Shown: positions 36,655 through 44,526 of the stretch, piece by piece
How positions within the stretch are numbered: the stretch's first letter is position 1
Layout of the letters: each line of letters starts with the position of its first letter
Source: Streptomyces sp. JHA26
GTDB taxonomy: Bacteria; Actinomycetota; Actinomycetes; Streptomycetales; Streptomycetaceae
DNA: 63,790 nucleotides
Assembly (NCBI RefSeq): GCF_002005565.1
Contig: NZ_BDJC01000041.1
Location: forward strand, 1-63,790
Direction of reading: 5' to 3'
The notes under the pieces: model-generated
Told to the model about the DNA's origin: nothing
The model's input: the letters and a program-made list of their open reading frames with translations, nothing else
Database searches by the model: none
Position numbers and translations under genes: made by a program

Positions 36655-37172
36655 GGCTCGACGAACGAGGGCTCCACCGGCTCCGTCACCGTGGTGTCGC
36701 GTTCCCATCCCTCGTTCTCCAGCTTGATCGACTGAATCGCCACGGCGTTGGCGTTGGCGTCGAGATCGGGCAGGGCGTGGAACTCCGACACCCAGCACCG
36801 GTACACCTTGTACGCCAGGGCCAGCTGTCCCGCCTCGTTGTAGACCTCGATGATCACGTCCTTCCGGAAATCCTTGAGGGACGTCTCGGCACCGAGCCCG
36901 GCCCCCCAGTTCCACACCTTCCCGGCCCACTGCTCGAACTCCGGGTCGTGCGTGACTCCGCGTTCGAGCGTGATGGCGTCGTACTCGGTGCGCCCCGGCG
37001 ACTTCCGGCTGCTGCTCGGATCACCGCCGTGGCGGTGCCTGACGACCTCCGTGGTCCGCTTCAGGGCACTCACCTTGCTCACCCCGGCCACGTACCGGCC
37101 GTCCCACCGGACCCGGAACTTGAAATTCTTGTAGGGGTCGAAGCGTGTCGCGTTGACGGTGAAGTCGGCCAT
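36651..37172 (-). CDS. Inner tube protein (T4 gp19-like)
   Basis: The 173-residue protein matches tail tube proteins: FDPYKNFKFRVRWDGRYVAG, VSKVSALKRTTEVVRHR, ITLERGVTHDPEFEQWAGKV, FRKDVIIEVYNEAGQLALAY and YRCWVSEFHALPDLDANANA. It builds the rigid tube propelled by the sheath. ATG 37172 is preceded by GGAAGGTG. It starts 16 bases after the sheath gene ends. Confidence 0.93.
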   Translation of the reverse strand: MADFTVNATRFDPYKNFKFRVRWDGRYVAGVSKVSALKRTTEVVRHRHGGDPSSSRKSPGRTEYDAITLERGVTHDPEFEQWAGKVWNWGAGLGAETSLKDFRKDVIIEVYNEAGQLALAYKVYRCWVSEFHALPDLDANANAVAIQSIKLENEGWERDTTVTEPVEPSFVEP

Positions 37173-37188
37173 GTCGCACCTTCCGGGA

Positions 37189-38712
37189 TCATCCTGCCGC
37201 TTCGGCGGTCTTCTGCTGGATTCCGATGACGACGAACTCGGCCGGCTTGAGGGGAGCGAAGCCGACACTGATGTTCACGATGCCCCGGTCGATGTCGTAC
37301 TGCGTGGTCGTCTCGGCGTCGCAGGCCACGAAGTAGGCGTCGCGCGGGGTTTTTCCCTGGAAGGCGCCCTGCCGGAAGAGATCCTGCATGAAGGCCCCCA
37401 GCGAGGTGCGGATCTGGCTCCACAGCCGCTCGTCGTTGGGTTCGAACACCACCCACTGGGTGCCGCGTCTCAGGCTCTCCTCCAGGAAGAGGGCGAGGCG
37501 GCGCACCGGCACGTACTTGTACTCGTCGGCCAGGACGTCGGCGCCGCGCAGGGTGCGGGCCCCCCACACCACCGACCCGGCCTGGGGGAACGAGCGCAGG
37601 CAATTGATCCCCAGCGGGTTGAGCTCGTCGCTGTCGCCGTCCGTCATCGGGTGGGACAGTCCGGCCGCGCCGAGGACCCCGGCGTCCATGCCCGCCGGGG
37701 CCTTCCACACACCCCTGGTCGCGTCGGTACGCGCCATCACCCCGGCGATCGCTCCACTGGGCACGAACTCGCCGATCGCGCCGTCGCGCAGCGGGTCGGC
37801 CGCGCGGACACGGGGGAGGTAGAAGACGCCGTTGCGGGTCGCCAGGCCCGACAGGGCCAGCTTCTCCAGCCAGGCCGGGGCGTCGCGTGGCACGACCGCG
37901 GGCGGCGGGTCCACCAGCAGGACCGCTCTGCGCCGGTGGCAGAAGTCCAGGGCGTCCGGCCACACCTGCGCGGGCAGTTCACCACCCGGGTCGGACGGCG
38001 GAAGGCACAGCAGGTTGAAGTCCCCCGTCGCCAGGGCACCGAGCCCCTCCGCGCCGGTGTAGTCGGCCGCGGTGAGCGCCCCGCCGTCGGTGGCCGCCGT
38101 GCCCGCCTGGGGAACCCGGTGGACGCCCTTGGACGGGCGGGCCGGCGGATCGGGAAGGCGGTCGACCCGTACCAGCTGTGACGCCTGGAGCACGATGTCC
38201 ACGCGTCGAGGGCCGTCGGCCACGGTCAGGTTCAGGAACTCCTCCCGGGGCGAGCCGTCGTCGCCTTCCCCGATGCGCAGGTGGAAGACCTCGTCACCTT
38301 CCGTCCCGCTGCCGGCCCGCGCCAGCTCGCGGGTGTGGCCCTCTCCCGGATGGACGACCTCGACCCACAGGTGATTGCCCCACGAGCCCGGGCCCGACGC
38401 CTTGAGCTGGAGGCCGCCGGCGTCCAGCCGGGCGAGGCCGGCGCCGCCGGCGGCACGGACCACCAGCGCGGTGCTGCCGCCGTTGAGGTAGAAGTCGCGC
38501 ACCGCGTAGGACAGCCCGCTCTCACGCCACAACCCTCCGAACACCTGGGTGAACTCGGCCATGGAGCGGACCGTCACCGGCTCGCCCACCGGGCCGCGGG
38601 CGGTCCGGCCCACGAAGGCGGTGACGGAGGTGGAGACCCCGGTGACGGCCCTGCTGCCGCTCGGCCGTTCCGTGACGTAGACGCCCGGACCAGCGAGGCG
38701 AGGTTGTGGCAT
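37189..38712 (-). CDS. Contractile tail sheath protein
   Basis: The 507-residue protein begins LAGPGVYVTERPSGSRAVTG and ends DRGIVNISVGFAPLKPAEFV, the standard sheath N- and C-terminal arms. The C-terminal core includes GARTLRGADVLADEYKYVPV, FLEESLRRGTQWVVFEPNDE and GAFMQDLFRQGAFQGKTPRD. A central insertion (about 150-300) is the variable outer domain. It is the first gene of eCIS block 1. ATG 38712 is preceded by GGGAGCC. An upstream direct repeat may control it. Confidence 0.95.
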   Translation of the reverse strand: MPQPRLAGPGVYVTERPSGSRAVTGVSTSVTAFVGRTARGPVGEPVTVRSMAEFTQVFGGLWRESGLSYAVRDFYLNGGSTALVVRAAGGAGLARLDAGGLQLKASGPGSWGNHLWVEVVHPGEGHTRELARAGSGTEGDEVFHLRIGEGDDGSPREEFLNLTVADGPRRVDIVLQASQLVRVDRLPDPPARPSKGVHRVPQAGTAATDGGALTAADYTGAEGLGALATGDFNLLCLPPSDPGGELPAQVWPDALDFCHRRRAVLLVDPPPAVVPRDAPAWLEKLALSGLATRNGVFYLPRVRAADPLRDGAIGEFVPSGAIAGVMARTDATRGVWKAPAGMDAGVLGAAGLSHPMTDGDSDELNPLGINCLRSFPQAGSVVWGARTLRGADVLADEYKYVPVRRLALFLEESLRRGTQWVVFEPNDERLWSQIRTSLGAFMQDLFRQGAFQGKTPRDAYFVACDAETTTQYDIDRGIVNISVGFAPLKPAEFVVIGIQQKTAEAAG

Positions 38713-38798
38713 GGTGGCTCCCTCCACGACGGTCTGTCGCACGGGACCCTGCCTCGCGCCCGTCACCGGGGCGTGACGACGACGTCACGCACGGCCCG

Positions 38799-38823
38799 GA
38801 CGCGAGGGTGACGCGAGGGTGAC
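38799..38823 (-). promoter_or_regulatory. Tandem 11-bp direct repeat upstream of the sheath operon, candidate SARP site
   Basis: On the coding strand of the sheath gene the sequence GTCACCCTCGC occurs twice in tandem, followed by GTC: an exact 11-base period. SARP proteins bind such helical-turn repeats. It starts about 87 bases upstream of the sheath ATG. A separate inverted repeat, GCGTGAC / GTCACGC (38771-38790, 6-base spacer), lies between it and the gene. The same GTCAC core with 11-base period occurs next to the SARP gene. Confidence 0.6.
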
Positions 38824-38879
38824 ACCACCGTGCGAACCTCGACCCAGGTGTGCCGAGCGGAGCGAGTTGGAGGCTGGCC

Positions 38880-39275
38880 GTGGTGAATCTGTCCGTGACC
38901 TCGTCCGTCATGATCGAGGAGGGCCCCGCCTTCTCCCTGGCGTCGGAGCTCGAGGCCGAGTCGTACGCCGTGGCCACGGTGACCCTGGACCAGGGAGCCT
39001 CGCGCGACGTCTCCCTGCTGCCTCAGGACGGAACGCCCGTCCTGCTCGCGGTGCGGGCGATCACGGTGTCCGGCGGGCACGCCACGGTACGCGTCCGCCC
39101 CAACCCGTCGGAGACGGGCGACGGCGAGCAGAACTGGATCAGGGTCGCGGGGACGCTGCTGATCAGTGGGGCCGACGTGCTGAAGGGGCTCGGCACGCCG
39201 CGGGCGTTGGGCATCGAGAACACCGGCGCCGAACCGGCGACGGTCGACATCCTCAGCTGCCTCGATCTGTCCTGA
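38880..39275 (+). CDS. Protein of unknown function divergent from the sheath operon
   Basis: The 131-residue protein has no family I recognise. It looks like a beta-sandwich: LSVTSSVMIEEGPAFSLASE, YAVATVTLDQGASRDVSLLP, PVLLAVRAITVSGGHATVRV and LGIENTGAEPATVDILSCLD. No signal peptide is visible. The GTG start is preceded by GGAGG at six bases. It shares the intergenic region and the candidate SARP repeat with the sheath gene, so co-regulation is likely. Its 3' end overlaps the opposing small gene by 23 bases. Confidence 0.75.
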   Translation: MVNLSVTSSVMIEEGPAFSLASELEAESYAVATVTLDQGASRDVSLLPQDGTPVLLAVRAITVSGGHATVRVRPNPSETGDGEQNWIRVAGTLLISGADVLKGLGTPRALGIENTGAEPATVDILSCLDLS

Positions 39276-39492
39276 CGGCCCCGGCGTCCCGCGGCGCGCC
39301 GCCGGGGCCGCCCTCCGCCTGCGGCTCCCCGTCCGGGCCGGTCAGCTCCTCGAGCACCTGGACCGCTCCGCTGATGCGCAGCAGGGTCTCCCGGAGCTCG
39401 GCCTCGTGCCGCACCAACCGGCCGAGCTGCTCCTCACCGGCTCGGTACTCCTGCCGGAGCTCGGCCAGACGCGCCTGAGGATCCTGTGGCAT
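39253..39492 (-). CDS. Small coiled-coil protein downstream of the fibre gene
   Basis: The 79-residue protein consists mainly of one charged helix with heptad-like spacing (ARLAELRQEYRAGEEQLGRL, VRHEAELRETLLRISGAVQV) and a disordered Gly/Pro tail. The ATG starts two bases from the stop of the fibre-like gene, so it is probably co-translated. The function is unknown; it could be a fibre chaperone or adaptor. Confidence 0.7.
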   Translation of the reverse strand: MPQDPQARLAELRQEYRAGEEQLGRLVRHEAELRETLLRISGAVQVLEELTGPDGEPQAEGGPGGAPRDAGAVRTDRGS

Positions 39493-39494
39493 GG

Positions 39495-41642
39495 CTAGTG
39501 TCCCCTCATGTCGGGAGTGGTGGCGGGCAGGGAGGTGGAGGCGGGGAGCGCGGCGAACTCTCCCGGCCTCTGTTCCTCTCCCGGCTTGTCCGCTTCGGCC
39601 ACGAGGCGGTTCTTCCTCGCCCACGCGTCGTGCCGCTTGCCGCTCACCTGCCAGCAGACCTTGGTGGCGGGCGCGTCGGTGCGAAGGGTGAAGCTGCCTT
39701 CCTCGAGCTCCCGGACCACGGTCGCCACCACGGGCCGGTCGGCGATCGGGGTGAGCTGGTAACGGAAGTCGCCGCTGAACGCCTCGGTGTACGCCGGCAG
39801 GTACACCGTGGCCTCACCCCGCTCGTCGGTGACGACGGTGCCGTCGTACTGGGTCGTCATCTCCGGCGCCTGCACCGCCGTGTGCGAAAGGGTCTTGTTC
39901 ACGGGGTCCAGGGGGTGGTCGACCGTCACCCGGTGGTCGCGGCTGACCAGGGCCTGGTTCGAGTAGACGGCCTGCGCCGCCCAGAGGGAATAGGAGCTGC
40001 CCTCGGCCTTGCGGACGATGATCGGTCCGCCGTTCACGTCGAGTGCTATGCGCCCGGGAGTCTGCTGAGTGAGGTTCAGGGCCGTGAAGCCGGTGCCCGG
40101 GTGGTTCTTCATGTCCACCGCTCCCAGCAGGGACAAGGCGGTGTTGTTCGTATGGCCCTCGACGACCAGCCCACCCACCACCGTCCCCGCCCTGTAACCG
40201 GGGGAGGAGACCGCGTTGACGTACTCCGTGTCCACGCGCCACGCGCTGAGAGACCCGGTCGCCAGGGAACTGGTGCCGACTTTGCCGTTGGTGGTGTCCA
40301 TGGAAAGGCCCCAATCGGCGCCCGAACCCCAGAACCCGACATGGGTGTTGTCCTGCATGCCGACGAATCCGACGTCGCCGGAGTTCTGCCGGAACCAGAT
40401 GCCGGCCGAGAGGTCGCTCCCCTGGCGCACTCGCATGCGGCGCGGGACGTCGAGGGCGTCTCCCTCGTTGCCGGTGCCGAACACGACATGGTCGGCTCCC
40501 GACCACAGCCGGGCGTGGCCGCCCTGCGCGTACCAGATCCAGCGCTGGCCGGCGCCCGGGCTCTCGACGAACGCGCCGGAGGACGCGGTGCGGTCGGCGA
40601 AGGAGAAGCCGCCCGCCGACCCGCCGCTGTGCACCTCCGTGCCCTCGACGTGGAGACTCCGCTCGGGGCGGACGGAACCGATCGCCACGTTGCCGGCCTG
40701 GTCGACCAGGAGCCGGTCACGGGAGGCGGCGTCCTTGTCGGCGAGGTGCCAGCCGCCGTCGGCGCCCGCGTACATCCCGTAGGTCCTGCTCCCGGAGGCC
40801 GTGTTCCGCAACTGGAGTCCGGTGTCGAAGCCGGACGCGGCGGAGCTGACGCGCACCCCTCCCGCGCAGTCGACCGGCCCCGAGTCGACCTCCACACCCG
40901 CGGGGACCCGAAGCTTCTTGTCGGCCCCGTCCACGGACAGAGCCAGTTGCCGGGAGCCGTCGGCCGACACCACGTCCAGTTCGACACCACCGCCGGGACG
41001 GGCCGAGAGCCCGGCGGCGGTCACCTGGCCGACGCTCGGCGTGGCTCCGTCGTCCTGCAGCGGACGGCGCAGTTCCAGGCTCTCGGCGGTGACTCCGGCG
41101 GCGCGCCGGGCCCCCACCACGACGCTTTTCACCACGCCGCCGGTCCCCAGCGTCAGCTGTGCCAGCACCACCTGCCGACCCGTGCTCTCGGCCGCTGGCA
41201 CGAGACGGAGCCATGGGGCCTGCAGCAGTCCTGTCTGCTGCGTTCCCATCACCTCGAAGCGGCCTTCGATCTCCCGCCAGCTCACCGTCAGCCGGTAGTC
41301 GCCCGGCTCGTGGCCGGTCGTCGGTAGAGCGACCCCCTCCGTTTCCACCGGAAGCGTGTGCGGCTCCTCGGCCGTGCCGCCCGGGGCGTCGGTCACCACC
41401 ACGCCGCCCTCGGCCACGACGACGACGTGGCCCTCGGAATCGAGCGCTGTTCCCGGAGAGACCCTGATTTCGGCGGTGTCCCTCGCCGCGCTCACCCGCA
41501 GGCCGTCGCCCACCCCTGCGACGTGCAGCGCGGAATGCGCCGCCATCCCCGCAGGTATCAGATATTTCTCGACATCGGCGCAATTCTGCGCCTCCGTCGA
41601 GTAATTGTTTTCCTGTGTGTAGTGGCTGCGAGCCAAAGCCAT
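39495..41642 (-). CDS. Fibre-like / receptor-binding protein
   Basis: The 715-residue protein begins ALARSHYTQENNYSTEAQNC, with an N-terminal region also seen in phage-tail-associated proteins (LRVSAARDTAEIRVSPGTAL, DSEGHVVVVAEGG). The middle is repeat-rich and fibre-like (LLVDQAGNVAIGSVRPERSL, HVEGTEVHSGGSAGGFSFAD, GDVGFVGMQDNTHVGFWGSG). The end is an immunoglobulin-like or knob-like region (YRYQLTPIAD-like, FTLRTDAPATKVCWQVSG). It is a good candidate for the target-recognition fibre of the particle. It lies upstream of the sheath operon with its own promoter region. Confidence 0.75.
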   Translation of the reverse strand: MALARSHYTQENNYSTEAQNCADVEKYLIPAGMAAHSALHVAGVGDGLRVSAARDTAEIRVSPGTALDSEGHVVVVAEGGVVVTDAPGGTAEEPHTLPVETEGVALPTTGHEPGDYRLTVSWREIEGRFEVMGTQQTGLLQAPWLRLVPAAESTGRQVVLAQLTLGTGGVVKSVVVGARRAAGVTAESLELRRPLQDDGATPSVGQVTAAGLSARPGGGVELDVVSADGSRQLALSVDGADKKLRVPAGVEVDSGPVDCAGGVRVSSAASGFDTGLQLRNTASGSRTYGMYAGADGGWHLADKDAASRDRLLVDQAGNVAIGSVRPERSLHVEGTEVHSGGSAGGFSFADRTASSGAFVESPGAGQRWIWYAQGGHARLWSGADHVVFGTGNEGDALDVPRRMRVRQGSDLSAGIWFRQNSGDVGFVGMQDNTHVGFWGSGADWGLSMDTTNGKVGTSSLATGSLSAWRVDTEYVNAVSSPGYRAGTVVGGLVVEGHTNNTALSLLGAVDMKNHPGTGFTALNLTQQTPGRIALDVNGGPIIVRKAEGSSYSLWAAQAVYSNQALVSRDHRVTVDHPLDPVNKTLSHTAVQAPEMTTQYDGTVVTDERGEATVYLPAYTEAFSGDFRYQLTPIADRPVVATVVRELEEGSFTLRTDAPATKVCWQVSGKRHDAWARKNRLVAEADKPGEEQRPGEFAALPASTSLPATTPDMRGH

Positions 41643-42016
41643 GAGGATTCACCGCTTCTCGCCGTTCATCTCCACCCTCGCCGATCTGTCAGAAACAGCG
41701 ACCGGAGCGCAAGTTGTACACCAGGCTACGCCGGTCCCGGCATGATCGCCTCTGCATCGACGTCCTCCGGTGACATGCCGGGTGAATCGCCGCTTCAAGT
41801 AAAAATGTTTTTACCCGGGAGTTCTTCGGGTTCGCCTTTCCGTGTTCTGTCCGCCGGGCGGAAGGCGGAAAGCACCGGAACCAACGACTTCGTGCGCGGC
41901 AGGCGGTGAGGCGTCGAGGACGGCGGCGGGGACCGGTGTTCACGTCTGCCGTGCCGACGTCGGGTCTGCGGTCCGCGGGTGTGAGAGCAGGCCGGCGAGG
42001 ACCTGGACGGCGTGGC
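41643..42016. other. Regulatory stretch between the fibre gene and the emfourin remnant
   Basis: No gene is supported here. The stretch next to the fibre start (about 41643-41730) is the likely promoter region of that gene. It contains an AT-rich palindrome, listed separately. Confidence 0.5.
41799..41814. repeat. AT-rich perfect palindrome GTAAAAA-TG-TTTTTAC
   Basis: A 7-base arm is repeated in inverse around a 2-base TG spacer. Runs of five A and five T stand out in DNA of about 72 percent GC. It may be an operator upstream of the fibre gene or a terminator for the M4/emfourin unit. Confidence 0.6.
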
Positions 42017-42181
42017 TCATGTGTTCGCGGCGGCCGAAGCCGCCGGGACGGCCGCTGCCACCAGCCGGGACAACTCGGCCGTGGCACCTTCGGGCAGCGC
42101 GTCGGTGTCCACCACGTCCGGCGGGAGGCCGGCGCGGACCGGCGCGGCCGGCCCGCCGTGCGTCGCCGAAGCAACCCTCAT
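42017..42181 (-). pseudogene. Truncated emfourin-like (M4 protease inhibitor) gene
   Basis: The short 54-residue product begins MRVASATHGG and has VDTDALPEGATAELSRLVAA, the N-terminal signature of emfourin inhibitors of protealysin-like enzymes. The expected C-terminal half, with its conserved strands, is missing: the frame ends at TGA 42017 and downstream frames show no match. It lies 74 bases after the M4 protease gene in the same direction, the usual arrangement for this pair. The ribosome site GCGAGGTG precedes the ATG. Confidence 0.55.
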
Positions 42182-42255
42182 GGCACCTCGCGACTGTCCG
42201 CCGCCCCCGTTGTTCCCGCGAAGGCGCCCGGCGCCGTCCGTCGGGCACCCCGACG

Positions 42256-43452
42256 TCAACCGCCTGCCGCCACACGCCCCTTGAGCGCGGCCACCTCCCG
42301 GCTCAGCTCCTGCACCTGGGCCGTCAGCGACCTGACTGCCGCGGTCGCGTCCCCGTTCTGGCCGACTGTGCGATTGCGTGCCTTTGCGAGCCCGACCGAG
42401 ACCCCGGTGACCGAAATGCCGACCTCCTGCCACGCCCTCAGCACGGCCATCTGCTCGGCGCCGCCGGTCTCGTACAGCTCTCCGGCCTTCCGGTACGTGG
42501 TGTCCGCGAACTCCTGGAACCGCGTCTCGCTGTTGGACGCCTTGAGAGCCTCGTACCAGATGAGTCCGGGCGTCTCCCACGAGTACCCGCCGATGGTCGC
42601 CGCCGTCAGGTAGAACGCCTTGTTCGGGATGCCGGAGTTGTAGTGCACCGCACCCCAGTCTCCCTCGTAGGTGTCCGGCATGTTGACGTACTTGGACATG
42701 TGGTCCGGCTGGGGGTCCTTGCCGAACTTCTCGGTGTTCCACGCGTACCCGGGAGCCTTCATCGACCGCAGCGCGTCGGCCTCGATCCGGGGCGTGAACA
42801 CCTCACGGCCGATCAGCCAGTCCGCCTGCTCGGCCGTCTGCCCCAGTGTCCACTGTTCGACCATCGCCCCGAACACGTCCGACATGGACTCGTTCAGGGC
42901 TCCGGACTGGTTGTGGTACTCAAGCCCCGCGGTGTGCTCGGTCACCCCGTGCCCCAGTTCATGGGCGATCACGGAGATCGAGCCCGTGAGGTCGGAGAAG
43001 AGGCGACCGTCCCCGTCACCGAACACCATCTGGCGCCCGTTCCAGAAGGCGTTGGCGAACTCGTAGCCGTAGTGGACGTATCCGTCCAGGCGCATCCCGT
43101 GACCGTCGATCGAGTTCCGGGCGAACACCCGCTGGAAGAAGTCCCGCGTCTTGCCGAGCATGTCGAACGCCCGGTCGACGGAGACGTCGGCCGACTCCGG
43201 CCCGTCCTCGGACCGCGCCAGGACCGCGAAGGGCAGAGACGTGGTGTTCCGGCAGTCGTAGATCGTCCTACGGGCGTTGCCGGGAGTGGCGACACCGGGG
43301 AAGGCTGCTCGGACCGCTCGCTCGCCCCGCAGGTGGGCAGTGGTGAGCAGGGTGTTCAGCGCGGCCTGGCGGACCTCGCCGTCGTCACTTTTCAGCAATC
43401 TCTCGAGCAGGTACGGAGGGATTATGCAATGGTGTCGAGATTCGACGGTCAT
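42256..43452 (-). CDS. Protealysin-like M4 metallopeptidase (thermolysin family) without signal peptide
   Basis: The 398-residue protein has the short protealysin-type propeptide with IPPYLLERL (11-19), then the thermolysin fold: VIAHELGHGVTEHTAG (zinc His164 and His168, catalytic Glu165) and GALNESMSDVFG (third ligand Glu188). DWGAVHYNSGIPNKAFYLTA is also present. The C-terminal 40 residues form a coiled-coil-like extension (SLTAQVQELSREVAALKGRV), unusual for the family and possibly a particle-binding tag. No secretion signal is present. Protealysin-like enzymes are usually paired with emfourin; here that partner is truncated. Confidence 0.9.
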   Translation of the reverse strand: MTVESRHHCIIPPYLLERLLKSDDGEVRQAALNTLLTTAHLRGERAVRAAFPGVATPGNARRTIYDCRNTTSLPFAVLARSEDGPESADVSVDRAFDMLGKTRDFFQRVFARNSIDGHGMRLDGYVHYGYEFANAFWNGRQMVFGDGDGRLFSDLTGSISVIAHELGHGVTEHTAGLEYHNQSGALNESMSDVFGAMVEQWTLGQTAEQADWLIGREVFTPRIEADALRSMKAPGYAWNTEKFGKDPQPDHMSKYVNMPDTYEGDWGAVHYNSGIPNKAFYLTAATIGGYSWETPGLIWYEALKASNSETRFQEFADTTYRKAGELYETGGAEQMAVLRAWQEVGISVTGVSVGLAKARNRTVGQNGDATAAVRSLTAQVQELSREVAALKGRVAAGG

Positions 43453-44526
43453 AGCGGTACTCCGTGATCCAGGGGGAGTCTGTTCCTCGCTGCGAGGGCG
43501 TCCAGACTCCGTGCGCGAGCCCCCGCGCCGGACAGGCGCATGCGCCCGGAAGACGGCCGCGTACGGTCCGTCGGGCCGGTGACCGTTCCATCCGTCGCAG
43601 CGTCACGATGTGAGGTATCTCACATGGCCATCATTGCACGTTCCGGGATCGACGCAACATCGCGTTTCCCCGGTGCGGAACGGCCTCGAATTTGCGTTTT
43701 CACATAACGCTCCAACGGTCAATTCGCGTCCCCGCTCGTTTCCAGACCGGCCGTCAGCTCCGCACCGTCGGTGGGGGAGGAGGCGGCACAGCTCTCACCT
43801 GCCCATGTTCATGCGACCTCCCGGCTTCCAGGTCCTGCTCGAGGCCGCCTCCACCAGCGATGCGGGCGACGCCGCAACAGGTGTACGCCGACGACCGGCG
43901 GACGACCGGGACAGCCGTCTGCGCGCTGAAACCCGAACGCTTCGTCTTGACCGAGCTCGTCGTAAGGGCGACGAGCAATTCCTCGCGCACCTCGTCACCA
44001 TGCCCTCCGGACTTCGATCGCGTCGTTGCGATGCGGCAGGCCCCGGTGCCTCGCGCGCCGAGGCGCCGCGGAAAGGGCCGGCCCTCGCGATCGCCGCGGG
44101 GCCCGGCGGTCCGGACGACGGACTGCGAGAGGGCGGCCAGGACGCGGCCGGCTTCGTCGGCGACGGGTCGGCCGGAACAGACCTGCGGCTCGTCACGGGG
44201 CCGGGAGTTCCACCTCGAGGAAGGGAAGCCGACAGCAGGGGGACGCGCACCGAGAGCCGACGTCACGACTCGTCCTCGATGCGGCGGAACTCCGGTCCGT
44301 GGATGTGTCCGCTCCCGTCGGGCAGCGGTGTGCGCATCAGGGCGCGGGCGGGTCCCTCCGGAGCGAACATCCGGCGCGACGCGGTGCCGGCCTTCACGTC
44401 AGACGGTACGGGAACGCGGGGTGCCCCTCTCCGAGCACTCCGAGAACAAGACCCGCCGCGTACCCACCGCCTTGGTGACGGCCGCCGGCCGGCTCGCCTG
44501 ACCGGACCCCTCCCACGCGACGTCCG
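43453..44526. other. About 1.1 kb without a gene I can support
   Basis: Several overlapping frames are open here on both strands, but none matches a family and none has a good start. Fragments such as ERFVLTELVVRATS on the plus strand may be remnants of a lost gene. The part near 43600-43720 is less GC-rich and holds an inverted repeat, so it may contain the promoter of the M4 protease gene. Confidence 0.45.
43608..43625. promoter_or_regulatory. Inverted repeat ATGTGAG-GTAT-CTCACAT upstream of the M4 protease
   Basis: Perfect 7-base arms lie around a 4-base spacer, about 155 bases upstream of the M4 protease start. The size suits a dimeric regulator such as a GntR- or TetR-type protein. No matching regulator gene is next to it. 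Confidence 0.55.

Noticed and set aside
9555..43452. Interpretation of the locus as a prophage or a type VI secretion system
   Set aside because: There are no capsid, terminase, portal or integrase genes and no TssJLM membrane complex; the AAA+ ATPase, DUF4255, DUF4157 and split VgrG point to eCIS.
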